Source: Clostridiales bacterium
GTDB lineage: Bacteria > Bacillota > Clostridia > Lachnospirales > Lachnospiraceae
Reading direction: 5' to 3'
Assembly (NCBI GenBank): GCA_021203005.1
Contig: JAJQCB010000125.1
Span: 1 to 43,976 of the forward strand
Length of the DNA: 43,976 nt
Made by a program: the position numbers and the translations under genes. The notes below the pieces were generated by a model. It was not told the DNA's origin. It made no database searches and saw only the letters and a program-made list of their open reading frames with translations. This document shows positions 9,655-19,907 of the stretch, in pieces (positions within the stretch are counted from its first letter, which is position 1; each line of letters begins with the position of its first letter).

Positions 9655-10731
9655 ATGTTTGATAAATTAGAACACGCACTTCTTCGGTTTGAGGAGCTGT
9701 TGAACCTGCTCAGTGAACCGGATGTGGCAAGCGATACGAAACGGTTTCAGGCTTTGATGAAGGAGCAGGGGGAGCTTGCTCCCATTGTGGAAGCCTACAA
9801 AGAGTATAAAAAATGTAAAGAGAATATTGAGGACAGCCTTTCTATGCTGCAGGAAGAATCCGATGAGGAACTGCGGGAGCTGGCAAAGGAGGAATTGAAC
9901 GAGTCAAAAGCCAAGGTGGAGGAACTGGAGCAGAAGCTGAAGATTCTTCTTCTCCCGAAAGACCCTAACGATTCCAAAAATGTTATTGTGGAAATCCGTG
10001 CCGGAGCCGGCGGAGATGAGGCGGCTCTGTTTGCGGCGGAGATTTACCGCATGTATGTCCACTATGCCGAATCCAGACACTGGAAAGTGGAGACGATGGA
10101 TGTGGAGGAAATCGGCATCGGCGGCATGAAGTTTGTCAGCTTTATGGTCAGCGGCCAGGGAGCGTATTCGGTTCTGAAGTATGAATCCGGCGTGCACCGG
10201 GTGCAGCGCGTCCCGGAGACGGAGTCCGGCGGGCGAATCCACACGTCCACCATTACTGTGGCAATCATGCCGGAGGCTGAGGAAGTGGATGTGCAGATCG
10301 ATATGAACGATTGCAAGTTTGATGTGTTCCGTGCATCCGGAAACGGCGGTCAGTGCGTCAACACGACAGATTCCGCTGTCCGGCTGACACACATTCCCAC
10401 CGGGATTGTGATTTCCTGCCAGGATGAGAAATCACAGCTGAAAAATAAGGATAAAGCGCTGAAGGTGCTGCGCGCGAAGTTGTACGATCTGGAATGTCAG
10501 AAAGCCCATGATGCGGAGGCGGAAGCCAGAAGAAGCCAGGTGGGAACGGGCGACCGGTCGGAGAAAATCCGTACCTACAATTTCCCGCAGGGACGTGTCA
10601 CGGATCATCGGATTAAGCTGACTTTGTATAAGCTTGACAGTATTATGAACGGAGATATTCAGGAGATCATTGACGCATTGATCGCGGCTGACCAGGCGGC
10701 AAAGCTGGCTAACATGAGTGAGAGTGAGTGA
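9655..10731 (+). CDS. prfA: Peptide chain release factor 1
   Basis: [50 protein letters not shown]. Confidence 0.97.
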   Translation: MFDKLEHALLRFEELLNLLSEPDVASDTKRFQALMKEQGELAPIVEAYKEYKKCKENIEDSLSMLQEESDEELRELAKEELNESKAKVEELEQKLKILLLPKDPNDSKNVIVEIRAGAGGDEAALFAAEIYRMYVHYAESRHWKVETMDVEEIGIGGMKFVSFMVSGQGAYSVLKYESGVHRVQRVPETESGGRIHTSTITVAIMPEAEEVDVQIDMNDCKFDVFRASGNGGQCVNTTDSAVRLTHIPTGIVISCQDEKSQLKNKDKALKVLRAKLYDLECQKAHDAEAEARRSQVGTGDRSEKIRTYNFPQGRVTDHRIKLTLYKLDSIMNGDIQEIIDALIAADQAAKLANMSESE

Positions 10732-10885
10732 GGGTCAGACCCCGGTAAAAAACAATAAACTTTATAAAAAGAATATAAACTCACTTTTCTGTCCGGCGAA
10801 ACCGGATTCCAGAAACATCTGCCTGTAAGTGATGTGGAGAATGAATGGGAAGATAGCAACAGGATAATAGGAGGGGGAATAAATT

Positions 10886-11503
10886 ATGAGCACAATGAAA
10901 GAGAGAATGCACACAGGAGATTTATATCTTCCGGGGGACAAAGATATTCACATCGAGCAGACGAAATGTCAGGAGCGATTGTACGATTTTAACCAGACGC
11001 GGCCTTCGGAACTGGACCGCCGTCAGGCTATCATGAAGGATATGTTTGCGGAGATTGGGGACGGCTGCTATATCGAGCCGCCGCTCCACGCCAATTTTGG
11101 ATGTAAATTTGTCCATTTCGGGAGCGGCATTTATGCCAATTATAATCTGACTCTCGTGGATGATACCCATATTTATGTAGGCGATGATGTGATGTTCGGA
11201 CCGAATGTGACGCTGGCCACGGCAGGACACCCGATCTGCCCGGAACTGCGCGGAGGAGCTTATTTTCAGTATAATATGCCGATTCATATCGGGAAAAACT
11301 GCTGGCTCGGAGCCGGTGTGATCGTTATGCCAGGTGTGAGTATCGGAGAGAATACTGTGATTGGCGGCGGAAGCGTGGTGACAAAGGATATCCCTGCCAA
11401 CGTCGTTGCGGTGGGGAATCCCTGCCGGGTTCTGCGCGAAATTAATGAGCACGACAGAGAATATTATTTTAAAGATCGGAAGATTGATTACGATAAGCTG
11501 TAA
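10886..11503 (+). CDS. Sugar O-acetyltransferase (maltose/galactoside acetyltransferase-like, LbH fold)
   Basis: NFGCKFVHFGSGIYANYNLTLVDDTHIYVGDDVMFGPNVTLATAGHP; hexapeptide repeats. Confidence 0.92.
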   Translation: MSTMKERMHTGDLYLPGDKDIHIEQTKCQERLYDFNQTRPSELDRRQAIMKDMFAEIGDGCYIEPPLHANFGCKFVHFGSGIYANYNLTLVDDTHIYVGDDVMFGPNVTLATAGHPICPELRGGAYFQYNMPIHIGKNCWLGAGVIVMPGVSIGENTVIGGGSVVTKDIPANVVAVGNPCRVLREINEHDREYYFKDRKIDYDKL

Positions 11504-13097
11504 AGTGCCGCGCCAGGATCTGAGCCATGATCGTGATGTGCTTCTTCTCGAATTTCTTATAATCGAAGCGGCATTCCCCTTCCGGCAGAGCTTCGCACAT
11601 TCCTTCCAGACGCTTGGAGAGCAGATAAGTCTTGATAATTTTCTGGTCGATCTCCCAACGCTGATAGCCGTCCCCGTAGGAGACTGATGGGTCATAATCC
11701 ACCAGTTCCCTGCGGATGGATCGGATCATCTCGGCGAGATAGTCGATCTGTTTACCAAGACGGATGGGAAAGATCCACTTGTTTGCTGCAAGTGCGATCG
11801 CTGCACCGGCCAGTGTGTAGAGCAGACGCAGTCCGAGTATGAGTGAAATGTTCGCTTCCAGCGTGCTGATGGCCAGCGCTGAGCAGGTGATATACGCCAC
11901 GGTAGGACCGTATCCGTTTGCACCGTAAATCATAAAATTCGCAATTGTCATAATCGCCACTCTGGCGTAAAATCCGTCAAACAGAGAAAAGAGAACCAGA
12001 CAGATGACAATGCCTGCGATGGTTCCGCCCACGCGCTGGCGGATGCGCTGTCTGGTATGATCCGTAAACGGGATCATCATAAAAAAGACCGAGATAACCA
12101 GCCAGTAAGCATTCGGCAGGGAGGAAGACCACGCGAACGCCAGGCACGGAGTCAGTGTAATCACCTGCCGCAGAGCAAAGCGAAGCCGGAAGCTGCGGAT
12201 GTCCGGCTTTTTTAAGCGGAAATTGAGCCGGTGGTAATCGGCAGTCGGTGTTACATTTTCAAACTGGTAGAGGAAATCCTGATATAGTTTTTCCGCAAGG
12301 GACAGATTCTCCCGGTTATCGGAATCCATCGTCAGGAAATTAAAAATCTGGAAAAAGAGGATAAAGCGGCAGTACCAGTTTGTCTTCCCCTTTGGGAAAA
12401 TGCTGGCTCGGTTGTAGGCGTAGATTTCAGCGCTGGCTTTTTTATTGATGTCGCAGAGCGCATTGTGAAGCCGGTCAGCTTTCACGGTATGTTCTTCGCT
12501 GATAATATCGGCGTTGCCCGCAGGTATCGTTTGTGATGTGTATGCTTTGCATAAATTAAGCTGGTTTTCACAGATTCCGAACCCTTCCCGCAGATACCCC
12601 GGCAGCGGATTCTGTTTCCCTTTGATTCTGGTCAGTACAAAAGTGAATACAAATACCAGGACAAAGGTGGCGAGCAGCGCTGCTATGCGGTTCCCAAGGG
12701 CAGGAAGCGTATGGGCAGGCGCAATCTGAAAGAAGATAAGCGCCATGCCGGCCGGAAAATAATTGTTCGGGTTGTACTCGTCAATGAGGATATAGGCGAT
12801 CCAGAACAGTCCAAGCACATTGATCAGAATGCACAGCGGCAGATTCATGACTGCGAGAAAAGCCAGCACTGCCATCGCGAGGAAAATAGCAAAGTTCTTG
12901 ATCATGCATTCGTAATGATTGCGCATGGTGCGGTAGCGCAGAAAAGAAAGCGTCGCAAAGGGACCGATCATGGTATTTTCTGAGCCGAAGAGATAGTAAG
13001 TCATAAAAAAGATCAGCGTGGCCATAATGGTGGGCGCGATCGCACCCTTTACCGTTGGTATCAGTTTTTTGTAATCGGGTTTTGTAAATTTATTCAT
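11469..13097 (-). CDS. FUSC-family membrane protein
   Basis: Several hydrophobic segments in two halves, RIRQRVGGTIAGIVICL; ATG at 13097 preferred over ORF start 13130. Confidence 0.8.
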   Translation of the reverse strand: MNKFTKPDYKKLIPTVKGAIAPTIMATLIFFMTYYLFGSENTMIGPFATLSFLRYRTMRNHYECMIKNFAIFLAMAVLAFLAVMNLPLCILINVLGLFWIAYILIDEYNPNNYFPAGMALIFFQIAPAHTLPALGNRIAALLATFVLVFVFTFVLTRIKGKQNPLPGYLREGFGICENQLNLCKAYTSQTIPAGNADIISEEHTVKADRLHNALCDINKKASAEIYAYNRASIFPKGKTNWYCRFILFFQIFNFLTMDSDNRENLSLAEKLYQDFLYQFENVTPTADYHRLNFRLKKPDIRSFRLRFALRQVITLTPCLAFAWSSSLPNAYWLVISVFFMMIPFTDHTRQRIRQRVGGTIAGIVICLVLFSLFDGFYARVAIMTIANFMIYGANGYGPTVAYITCSALAISTLEANISLILGLRLLYTLAGAAIALAANKWIFPIRLGKQIDYLAEMIRSIRRELVDYDPSVSYGDGYQRWEIDQKIIKTYLLSKRLEGMCEALPEGECRFDYKKFEKKHITIMAQILARHFTAYRNQSSDL

Positions 13098-13283
13098 ATC
13101 AGCAGTATAGCAATAAATGTGGGTTTTCACAAGTTTTGATTCTTACTATTCGCAAAAACAGCTGTTTCAGGTCTGACGCAGCAAAAAACGCTTTCTGGAA
13201 AAAAAGAAGTGACCTATCCATAAAACTGTGCTATACTAAAACGTAATGATTTGACGAGTAATGGAAATTCCGGGAGGAGTTAT

Positions 13284-13844
13284 ATGAGAGTTGGCATGGG
13301 ATATGATGTACACAGGCTTGTGGAAGGGAGAAAGCTGATTCTCGGCGGTGTGGAAGTACCGCACAGTCTGGGATTGCTGGGACATTCCGACGCGGATGTT
13401 CTTCTTCACGCGATTATGGATGCGCTTCTGGGGGCGGCGGCCCTGGGAGACATTGGAAAGCATTTTCCCGACACAGACGAGCAGTACAGGGGGATTTCCA
13501 GCCTTGAGCTTTTATCCCGGGTTGGGGAGCTTCTCGCACAGAAGAATTACGTGATTGAGAATATCGACGCCACGGTAATTGCCCAGCAGCCGAAGCTTCG
13601 GCCTTATATTTCCGGGATGGAAAGTAATATCGCAAAAGTGCTTGGGATAGAAGCCGGTCAGGTGAATGTCAAAGCGACGACGGAAGAACATCTCGGGTTT
13701 ACCGGCAGAGAGGAAGGCATTGCGGCCAACGCAATCTGCCTGCTTTCTACGATTTATGAGAATAGTGTGACGGTCGCGGACAGTGAGAACGGGTGCGCCG
13801 GGTGCAGCGCCTGTGCGGCATCGGAACGGAGGACAGGTAAATGA
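13284..13844 (+). CDS. ispF: 2-C-methyl-D-erythritol 2,4-cyclodiphosphate synthase with Cys-rich C-terminal extension
   Basis: [67 protein letters not shown]. Confidence 0.95.
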   Translation: MRVGMGYDVHRLVEGRKLILGGVEVPHSLGLLGHSDADVLLHAIMDALLGAAALGDIGKHFPDTDEQYRGISSLELLSRVGELLAQKNYVIENIDATVIAQQPKLRPYISGMESNIAKVLGIEAGQVNVKATTEEHLGFTGREEGIAANAICLLSTIYENSVTVADSENGCAGCSACAASERRTGK

Positions 13845-14932
13845 ATGAATTTGAGGATATCATCCGTAAATTTCAGGTTGAGGGAGAGATTACGGAGGTC
13901 AGACCGTTGGGACATGGCAGTGTCAACCACACATATGAAATCCAGTGCGGCGGCGTGGCCTACGTGCTTCAGGAAATCAATCATATTGTATTCAAATATC
14001 CTGTCGAGGTGATGAACAATCTGTTCCTGGTGACAGAATATCTGAGAAACGTCATTATAAAAGAAGGGCGCGACCCGGATCGTGAGACGATCTCCTATAT
14101 CCGGACGCGGGCAGGCAATCAGCTGCTCCAGACCGAGCGCGGCAGTTATTTCCGTCTCTACCGGATGATCTGCTGCGGGGAGGAGATGCAAAAGCCGGAT
14201 TCTGTCCAGACAGCTTATGAGGCGGGGCGGATTCTGGGACAGTTTCACCGCCGCCTGCGGGATTTTGATACCAGACAGCTCTCTTTTACCATGCCGAAAG
14301 TCCATGATATGAAGAAAGTGATGAACTCCTTTGTGGCGGCAGTCCGGGCGGATATCTGTTTCCGTACGTCTGACTGCCAGGAACAGATCCAGTTTGTCCT
14401 GGAGCGTTCCAAAAAGCTATCGCTGATTATGGATGCGGTGCAGGCGGGAGAAATTCCGCTTCGTGTGACGCACAATGACACACATTACAGCAATATCCTT
14501 GTGGATCCCGACACAAAAAAAGCCATCTGTCTGATCGACCTGGATACGGTGATGCCCGGCGTCTCTATCCTGGATTTCGGCGATTCTGTCCGTGCGGCTG
14601 CCGCAACCTACGATGAGGATGAGCGGTCGGGAGATATTGAACTTGATCTTGAGATGTATCGTTTCCAGCTGCAGGGCTATGCCGATGAGATGGGCAGAGT
14701 GCTGACGGCTAAGGAAAAGGAACTGATCAACTATGCGGTCTGGCTGATGTGTCTGGAGCGGGGCATCCGTTATCTGACCGATTATTTAAACGGGGATCAG
14801 AACATCACGGATTTTTCTTGTGAACAGCAGAATCTGTACCGCGCGGTGAACCAGTTTTTCCTGGTCCTTGATATAGAAGAAAAAAAGGATGATATGCGGG
14901 AAATTTCGGAATCTGTCTTCCAGAGGAACTAA
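13841..14932 (+). CDS. Aminoglycoside phosphotransferase-fold kinase, NahK-like
   Basis: [47 protein letters not shown] overlap with ispF. Confidence 0.8.
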   Translation: MNEFEDIIRKFQVEGEITEVRPLGHGSVNHTYEIQCGGVAYVLQEINHIVFKYPVEVMNNLFLVTEYLRNVIIKEGRDPDRETISYIRTRAGNQLLQTERGSYFRLYRMICCGEEMQKPDSVQTAYEAGRILGQFHRRLRDFDTRQLSFTMPKVHDMKKVMNSFVAAVRADICFRTSDCQEQIQFVLERSKKLSLIMDAVQAGEIPLRVTHNDTHYSNILVDPDTKKAICLIDLDTVMPGVSILDFGDSVRAAAATYDEDERSGDIELDLEMYRFQLQGYADEMGRVLTAKEKELINYAVWLMCLERGIRYLTDYLNGDQNITDFSCEQQNLYRAVNQFFLVLDIEEKKDDMREISESVFQRN

Positions 14933-14962
14933 AAAAATGCAGCAGAAAGGAACTGACTGATT

Positions 14963-16369
14963 ATGAAGCTTTATAATACACTGACAAAACGGAAAGAAGA
15001 CTTTGTCCCTCTCGAGGAGGGAAAAGTCAGCATGTATGTCTGCGGTCCTACCGTATATAATTATATCCACATCGGGAACGCGCGTCCGATGATTGTGTTT
15101 GACACGGTACGACGCTATCTTGAATATAAGGGATATGATGTAAATTATGTGTCGAATTTCACGGATGTGGATGACAAGATCATCAGAAAATCTGTGGAGG
15201 AGGGCGTCTCCGCGGAAGAGATATCCCGGCGCTACATCAAAGAGTGTCAGAAGGACATGGCGGATATGAATGTGAAGTCGGCCACGACCCATCCGCTGGC
15301 CACGCAGGAGATCGGCGGTATGCTGGATATGATCGGCACGCTGATCGAAAAGGGATATGCCTACGCGGCGGAGGATGGCACCGTGTACTACCGCACGCGG
15401 AATTTTAAGGGATACGGCAAGCTTTCCGGGAAGAATATCGATGACCTCCAGGCCGGACACCGCGACATTCAGGTGACCGGTGAGTTGAAGGAGGATCCGC
15501 TGGATTTTGTGCTCTGGAAGCCGAAGAAAGAGGGGGAGCCTTACTGGGAGTCTCCCTGGTGCGAGGGCCGTCCGGGCTGGCACATTGAGTGCTCTGTCAT
15601 GGCAAAGAAATACCTCGGCGATGAGATTGACATTCATGCCGGCGGCGAGGATCTGATTTTTCCTCATCACGAAAATGAGATTGCCCAGAGCGAGGCGGCC
15701 AACGGCACGCAATTCGCAAAATACTGGATGCACAACGCATTTTTAAATATTGATAATAAAAAAATGTCCAAATCCCTGGGGAACTTTTTCACGGTCCGTG
15801 AGATCGGGGAAAAGTATGACCTCCAGGTACTGCGTTTCTTCATGCTTTCCGCTCATTACCGGAGCCCACTGAACTTCAGCGCGGATCTCATGGAGGCTGC
15901 GAAGAGCGGTCTGGACCGCATCGTGACGGCGGCGGAGAACTTAAAGCGTCTTTCCGCCCATGCTGCAGACGGAGCAATGACAGATGAGGAGCGGGAATTA
16001 TACGCGCAGTCGGAACAGTTTGCGGAGAAGTTTGAGGCGGCCATGGACGACGATTTTAACACGGCTGATGCGGTCTCCGCCGTATTTGAGCTGGTAAAAT
16101 TCTGTAACACGAATGCTTCCGCAGAGCATACAAAGGAGTATCTGGAAGCGCTGTCCGCGAGACTGGCGCAGCTCTGCAATGTCCTCGGCATTATCACGGA
16201 AAAAGAGGAAGAGGTGCTGGATGAGGAGATTGAAGCGCTGATTGCAGAGCGGCAGGCAGCCAGAAAAGCGAAAGACTTTGCACGTGCGGATGCAATCCGG
16301 GATCAGCTGTCCGGCATGGGGATTATTTTAAAGGATACCAGAGAGGGAGTTACCTGGAAGAGAGCGTAA
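14963..16369 (+). CDS. cysS: Cysteinyl-tRNA synthetase
   Basis: [36 protein letters not shown]. Confidence 0.97.
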   Translation: MKLYNTLTKRKEDFVPLEEGKVSMYVCGPTVYNYIHIGNARPMIVFDTVRRYLEYKGYDVNYVSNFTDVDDKIIRKSVEEGVSAEEISRRYIKECQKDMADMNVKSATTHPLATQEIGGMLDMIGTLIEKGYAYAAEDGTVYYRTRNFKGYGKLSGKNIDDLQAGHRDIQVTGELKEDPLDFVLWKPKKEGEPYWESPWCEGRPGWHIECSVMAKKYLGDEIDIHAGGEDLIFPHHENEIAQSEAANGTQFAKYWMHNAFLNIDNKKMSKSLGNFFTVREIGEKYDLQVLRFFMLSAHYRSPLNFSADLMEAAKSGLDRIVTAAENLKRLSAHAADGAMTDEERELYAQSEQFAEKFEAAMDDDFNTADAVSAVFELVKFCNTNASAEHTKEYLEALSARLAQLCNVLGIITEKEEEVLDEEIEALIAERQAARKAKDFARADAIRDQLSGMGIILKDTREGVTWKRA

Positions 16370-16431
16370 CTGCATATAATGATGAGGATGTCGGATTAAG
16401 AAATTTCGGATTTCTATCGTCGATTCTTCAC

Positions 16432-16962
16432 ATGAGGAACTGTATGGAAGAAATATATGGAGATAATTCAGCACAAAACCAGCTTTTTTCGGAGGAAGGT
16501 GCTGAAAAAAACGAAAAACAGAATATGGCTGGCTTTTTCTCTGAGATTACACGCCATTTCCATATCAAAGATCCGAACATCCGCACCTACTCGCCTCTGA
16601 CGCTGGCTTATATCGGAGATGGAATCTATGACCTGGTGATCCGCTCCATCGTGGTGGGCCGGGGCAATACCAGAGCCAGCCAGCTGCATCAGCACACCAG
16701 CCATCTGGTGAAAGCGCATTCCCAGTCGCAGATGATGGAGTATCTGCTGCCGGAACTGACCGAAGAGGAGGCGGATTATTACCGCCGGGGAAGGAATGCC
16801 AAATCACCGACTATGGCGAAAAATGCGACGGTAAGTGATTACCGCCGGGCTACCGGATTTGAGGCGCTGATGGGTTACCTGTACCTGACAGATCAGACAC
16901 AGCGGCTGCTGTATCTGGTTGACCTGGGGCTGGCGGGACTGAAACAAGAAGAATTGATGTGA
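16432..16962 (+). CDS. mrnC: Mini-ribonuclease 3
   Basis: PLTLAYIGDGIYDLVIRS, RRGRNAKSPTMAKNATVSDYRRATGFEALMGYLYL; downstream of cysS. Confidence 0.93.
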   Translation: MRNCMEEIYGDNSAQNQLFSEEGAEKNEKQNMAGFFSEITRHFHIKDPNIRTYSPLTLAYIGDGIYDLVIRSIVVGRGNTRASQLHQHTSHLVKAHSQSQMMEYLLPELTEEEADYYRRGRNAKSPTMAKNATVSDYRRATGFEALMGYLYLTDQTQRLLYLVDLGLAGLKQEELM

Positions 16963-16981
16963 GCAAAAAATAAAGGTCAGA

Positions 16982-17743
16982 ATGCAAAATATGGATGTTC
17001 AGAATTTTACGATAGAGGGAAGGAACGCGGTGCTGGAAGCGTTGCGCTCCGGCAAAACGATTGATAAGCTGTTTGTCCTGGACGGATGCCAGGACGGACC
17101 GGTCCGCACGATCGTCCGCGAAGCGAAAAAGAGCGGCAGCTTAATCAGCTTTGTGTCAAAAGAGCGGCTGGATCAGCTCTCTGAGACAAAGAAACACCAG
17201 GGGGTCATTGCGTATGCTGCCGCATATTCCTACGCGACAGTGGATGAGATCCTTCAGAAAGCAGAAGAAAAGGGAGAACCACCGTTTCTGATTTTACTGG
17301 ACGGCATAGAGGATCCCCACAACCTCGGCGCGATCATCCGCACGGCCAACCTGGCCGGCGCTCACGGCGTGATCATACCGAAGCGCCGCGCGGTTGGCTT
17401 GACGGCAACCGTGGCAAAAACCTCTGCCGGAGCGCTGAATTACACGCCGGTAGCGAAGGTGACCAATCTGTCCGCTGCGATGAAAGAGCTGAAAGAAAAA
17501 GGACTCTGGTTTGTCTGTGCGGATATGCAGGGCGAAGTAATGTACCGGCAGAATCTGACAGGCCCCATCGGGCTGGTGATCGGAAACGAGGGCGACGGCG
17601 TCAGCAAACTGGTCCGTGAAAACTGTGACTTCATGGCATCGATTCCCATGTACGGGGAGATTGACTCCCTTAATGCTTCCGTGGCGGCCGGGGTGATGGC
17701 CTATGAGGTTGTCAGACAGCGGATATCGAAAGCGAATCAATAA
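16982..17743 (+). CDS. rlmB: 23S rRNA (guanosine-2'-O-)-methyltransferase RlmB
   Basis: EGRNAVLEALRSGK, LDGIEDPHNLGAIIRTA, VIGNEGDGVSKLVRENCD, SLNASVAAGVMAYE. Confidence 0.95.
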   Translation: MQNMDVQNFTIEGRNAVLEALRSGKTIDKLFVLDGCQDGPVRTIVREAKKSGSLISFVSKERLDQLSETKKHQGVIAYAAAYSYATVDEILQKAEEKGEPPFLILLDGIEDPHNLGAIIRTANLAGAHGVIIPKRRAVGLTATVAKTSAGALNYTPVAKVTNLSAAMKELKEKGLWFVCADMQGEVMYRQNLTGPIGLVIGNEGDGVSKLVRENCDFMASIPMYGEIDSLNASVAAGVMAYEVVRQRISKANQ

Positions 17744-17861
17744 AGGTTTTTGCCGTCTTAATGTGATAAGGGTTTAAGGGCTCATTTTTGAGATAATGGG
17801 AACAATGAAAATGGTATTTGTCTCAGAATTATGAAGCACAACCGGGTAAAAAGAGTGAATT

Positions 17862-18458
17862 ATGACGCAGTATGAGAATCTGAGCGATGCCCGGCTGGTC
17901 CGGGAGCTCCGGGGCGGGGATACCCAGGTGATGGATTTCCTGCTGGAAAAATATAAATATCTTGTCCGGAGGAAAGCAAATCCTCTTTTTCTCTTCGGCG
18001 GTGATACGGACGACCTGATCCAGGAGGGAATGATCGGTCTGTTCAAAGCCATCCGGGATTATGACGAGAGCGCGGGCAGTTTTTACCATTTTGCCGAGTT
18101 GTGCATTAACAGACAGATTTACACGGCAATTGAGTCGGCGGCGAGGAAAAAACATGGGCCGCTGAATTCTTATGTTCCGCTCTCCGATGGGGAACCCGAT
18201 CGGGAAGAATCTTATGTGCAGGCGGTTGCACCGGCTTATGTGCAGAGTCCGGAACAGCTGATTGTCGACCAGGAGAGCGTGGACCATTTTTTTGCAAAGA
18301 TTCAGGATCAGCTGAGCGGGATGGAGCAAACCGTGCTTGACTATTATCTGGAGGGGATGAATTACCGGCAGATTGCAGAAAAAATGGAGAAGCCGCCGAA
18401 ATCGATTGACAATGCGCTGCAGCGGATCCGGGCAAAGGTGCAGGGGTTACTGGATTAG
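17862..18458 (+). CDS. sigH: RNA polymerase sporulation sigma factor SigH
   Basis: DLIQEGMIGLFKAIRDYD, region 4 LEGMNYRQIAEKMEKPPKSIDNALQRIRAKV. Confidence 0.9.
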   Translation: MTQYENLSDARLVRELRGGDTQVMDFLLEKYKYLVRRKANPLFLFGGDTDDLIQEGMIGLFKAIRDYDESAGSFYHFAELCINRQIYTAIESAARKKHGPLNSYVPLSDGEPDREESYVQAVAPAYVQSPEQLIVDQESVDHFFAKIQDQLSGMEQTVLDYYLEGMNYRQIAEKMEKPPKSIDNALQRIRAKVQGLLD

Positions 18459-18537
18459 TATTACATAGCATGAAACAGGCTGACGGATACACAGATCAGA
18501 GGAAACTGCATAGAATAAGAAAAAAGGGTTTTTATCT

Positions 18538-18792
18538 ATGCGGTTCTGCGAATTTTCAAAAAAAGAAGTTGTTAACATCTCCGATGGAAAGTGCCTGGGC
18601 TGTACCGGCGATCTGCTGTTTGACGAATGCCATGGACGGATTCAGGCTCTTGTCATCCGGGGACCGGCCAGGTGGTTCGGCTGTTTTGGCTGTGACAGTG
18701 AATATATCGTGGACTGGGACCGGATTGTCCGCATCGGGCCGGACGTGATTCTGGTGGAAGTCTGTCCAGATAAAATATTAAAAAAGCGATAG
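18538..18792 (+). CDS. YlmC/YmxH-family sporulation protein, PRC-barrel-like
   Basis: 84-aa ORF MRFCEFSKKEVVNISDGKCLGCTGDLLFDE... Confidence 0.75.
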   Translation: MRFCEFSKKEVVNISDGKCLGCTGDLLFDECHGRIQALVIRGPARWFGCFGCDSEYIVDWDRIVRIGPDVILVEVCPDKILKKR

Positions 18793-18807
18793 CAGGAGGA
18801 AGACATC

Positions 18808-19269
18808 ATGAAGTGCCCTTATTGCAGCAGTGATAATACACGGGTGATTGATTCCAGACCGGCGGATGACAACACTGCGATCCGCCGCAGGAGAAATTGT
18901 GACGATTGCGGGAAGCGCTTTACCACCTTTGAAAAGGTAGAGACGATTCCTTTGATGATTGTCAAAAAGGATAATACCAGAGAGCGGTATGACCGCACAA
19001 AGATTGAGGCCGGCGTTTTGCGCGCCTGCCACAAGCGTCCCATCTCCGCCGAACAGATTAAGACTTTGGTGGATGAGGTGGAGACGGAGATTTACAGCAG
19101 TGCAGACCGGGAGATTCCGAGCAGTGTGATCGGGGAACTGGTGATGGACAAGCTGAAAGATCTGGAAGCGGTGGCCTATGTTCGTTTTGCCTCTGTGTAC
19201 CGGGAATTTAAAGATGTGAATACATTTGTAAATGAATTGAAGAAAATGCTGAATAACGAGGAGAAGTAG
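18808..19269 (+). CDS. nrdR: Transcriptional repressor NrdR
   Basis: MKCPYCSSDNTRVIDSR...RRRRNCDDCGKRFTTFE plus ATP-cone. Confidence 0.97.
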   Translation: MKCPYCSSDNTRVIDSRPADDNTAIRRRRNCDDCGKRFTTFEKVETIPLMIVKKDNTRERYDRTKIEAGVLRACHKRPISAEQIKTLVDEVETEIYSSADREIPSSVIGELVMDKLKDLEAVAYVRFASVYREFKDVNTFVNELKKMLNNEEK

Positions 19270-19272
19270 GGA

Positions 19273-19815
19273 ATGTTTCAGAAGTTTTACCCGGATCTCT
19301 ATGTGGATTCAGCCTATCAGATTGATTATGACAGACTCTACGCAGACGGTTATCGCGGGCTGATTTTTGATATCGACAATACGCTGGTCACGCACGGAGC
19401 GCCCGCCGATGAAAAGGCGAAGGCGCTGTTTGCGCGTTTAAAGGAGATTGGTTTTTCCTGCTGCCTGCTCTCAAATAATAAAGAGCCCAGGGTCAAAATG
19501 TTCAATGATGAGGTTCATGTGCAGTATATTTATAACGCACACAAGCCATCTGTAACAGGGTACGAGCAGGCTATGCAGGTTATGGGTACGGATAAGAGCA
19601 ATACCGTCTTTATCGGAGATCAGATTTTTACGGATATTTTCGGAGCCAATCGGACCGGTTTACCAACTATAATGGTGAAATATATTTACTGGAAAGAAGA
19701 AATTCAGATCATATTAAAGAGAAGGCTGGAAGCCATCGTTCTGCTTTGTTATCGCAGATACAGAAAACGGCACCGGACAAACACACATGCAATATTTTCA
19801 GATAAGGAAGAGTAA
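19273..19815 (+). CDS. yqeG: YqeG family HAD IIIA-type phosphatase
   Basis: GLIFDIDNTLV, LLSNNKEPRV, FIGDQIFTDIFGANRTG. Confidence 0.93.
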   Translation: MFQKFYPDLYVDSAYQIDYDRLYADGYRGLIFDIDNTLVTHGAPADEKAKALFARLKEIGFSCCLLSNNKEPRVKMFNDEVHVQYIYNAHKPSVTGYEQAMQVMGTDKSNTVFIGDQIFTDIFGANRTGLPTIMVKYIYWKEEIQIILKRRLEAIVLLCYRRYRKRHRTNTHAIFSDKEE

Positions 19816-19818
19816 CTA

Positions 19819-19887
19819 ATGCTTGAGAAAATGAGAAATATTGTTGCAGATCAGTTGGATTTAGAGGTAGAAGAATCAGCAAATTAA
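19819..19887 (+). pseudogene. Truncated acyl carrier protein N-terminus
   Basis: MLEKMRNIVADQLDLEVEESAN*: resembles the first ~19 residues of bacterial AcpP, then stops; DSL motif absent. Confidence 0.6.
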
Positions 19888-19907
19888 AGTAAAATACGAG
19901 GAATTTT

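Noticed and set aside
14786-15733. 315-aa minus-strand ORF overlapping cysS and the kinase
   Set aside because: Antisense to two conserved genes with no domain signature.
18028-18500. Minus-strand ORF over sigH as a separate gene
   Set aside because: Fully overlaps the conserved sigma factor gene; no domain support.
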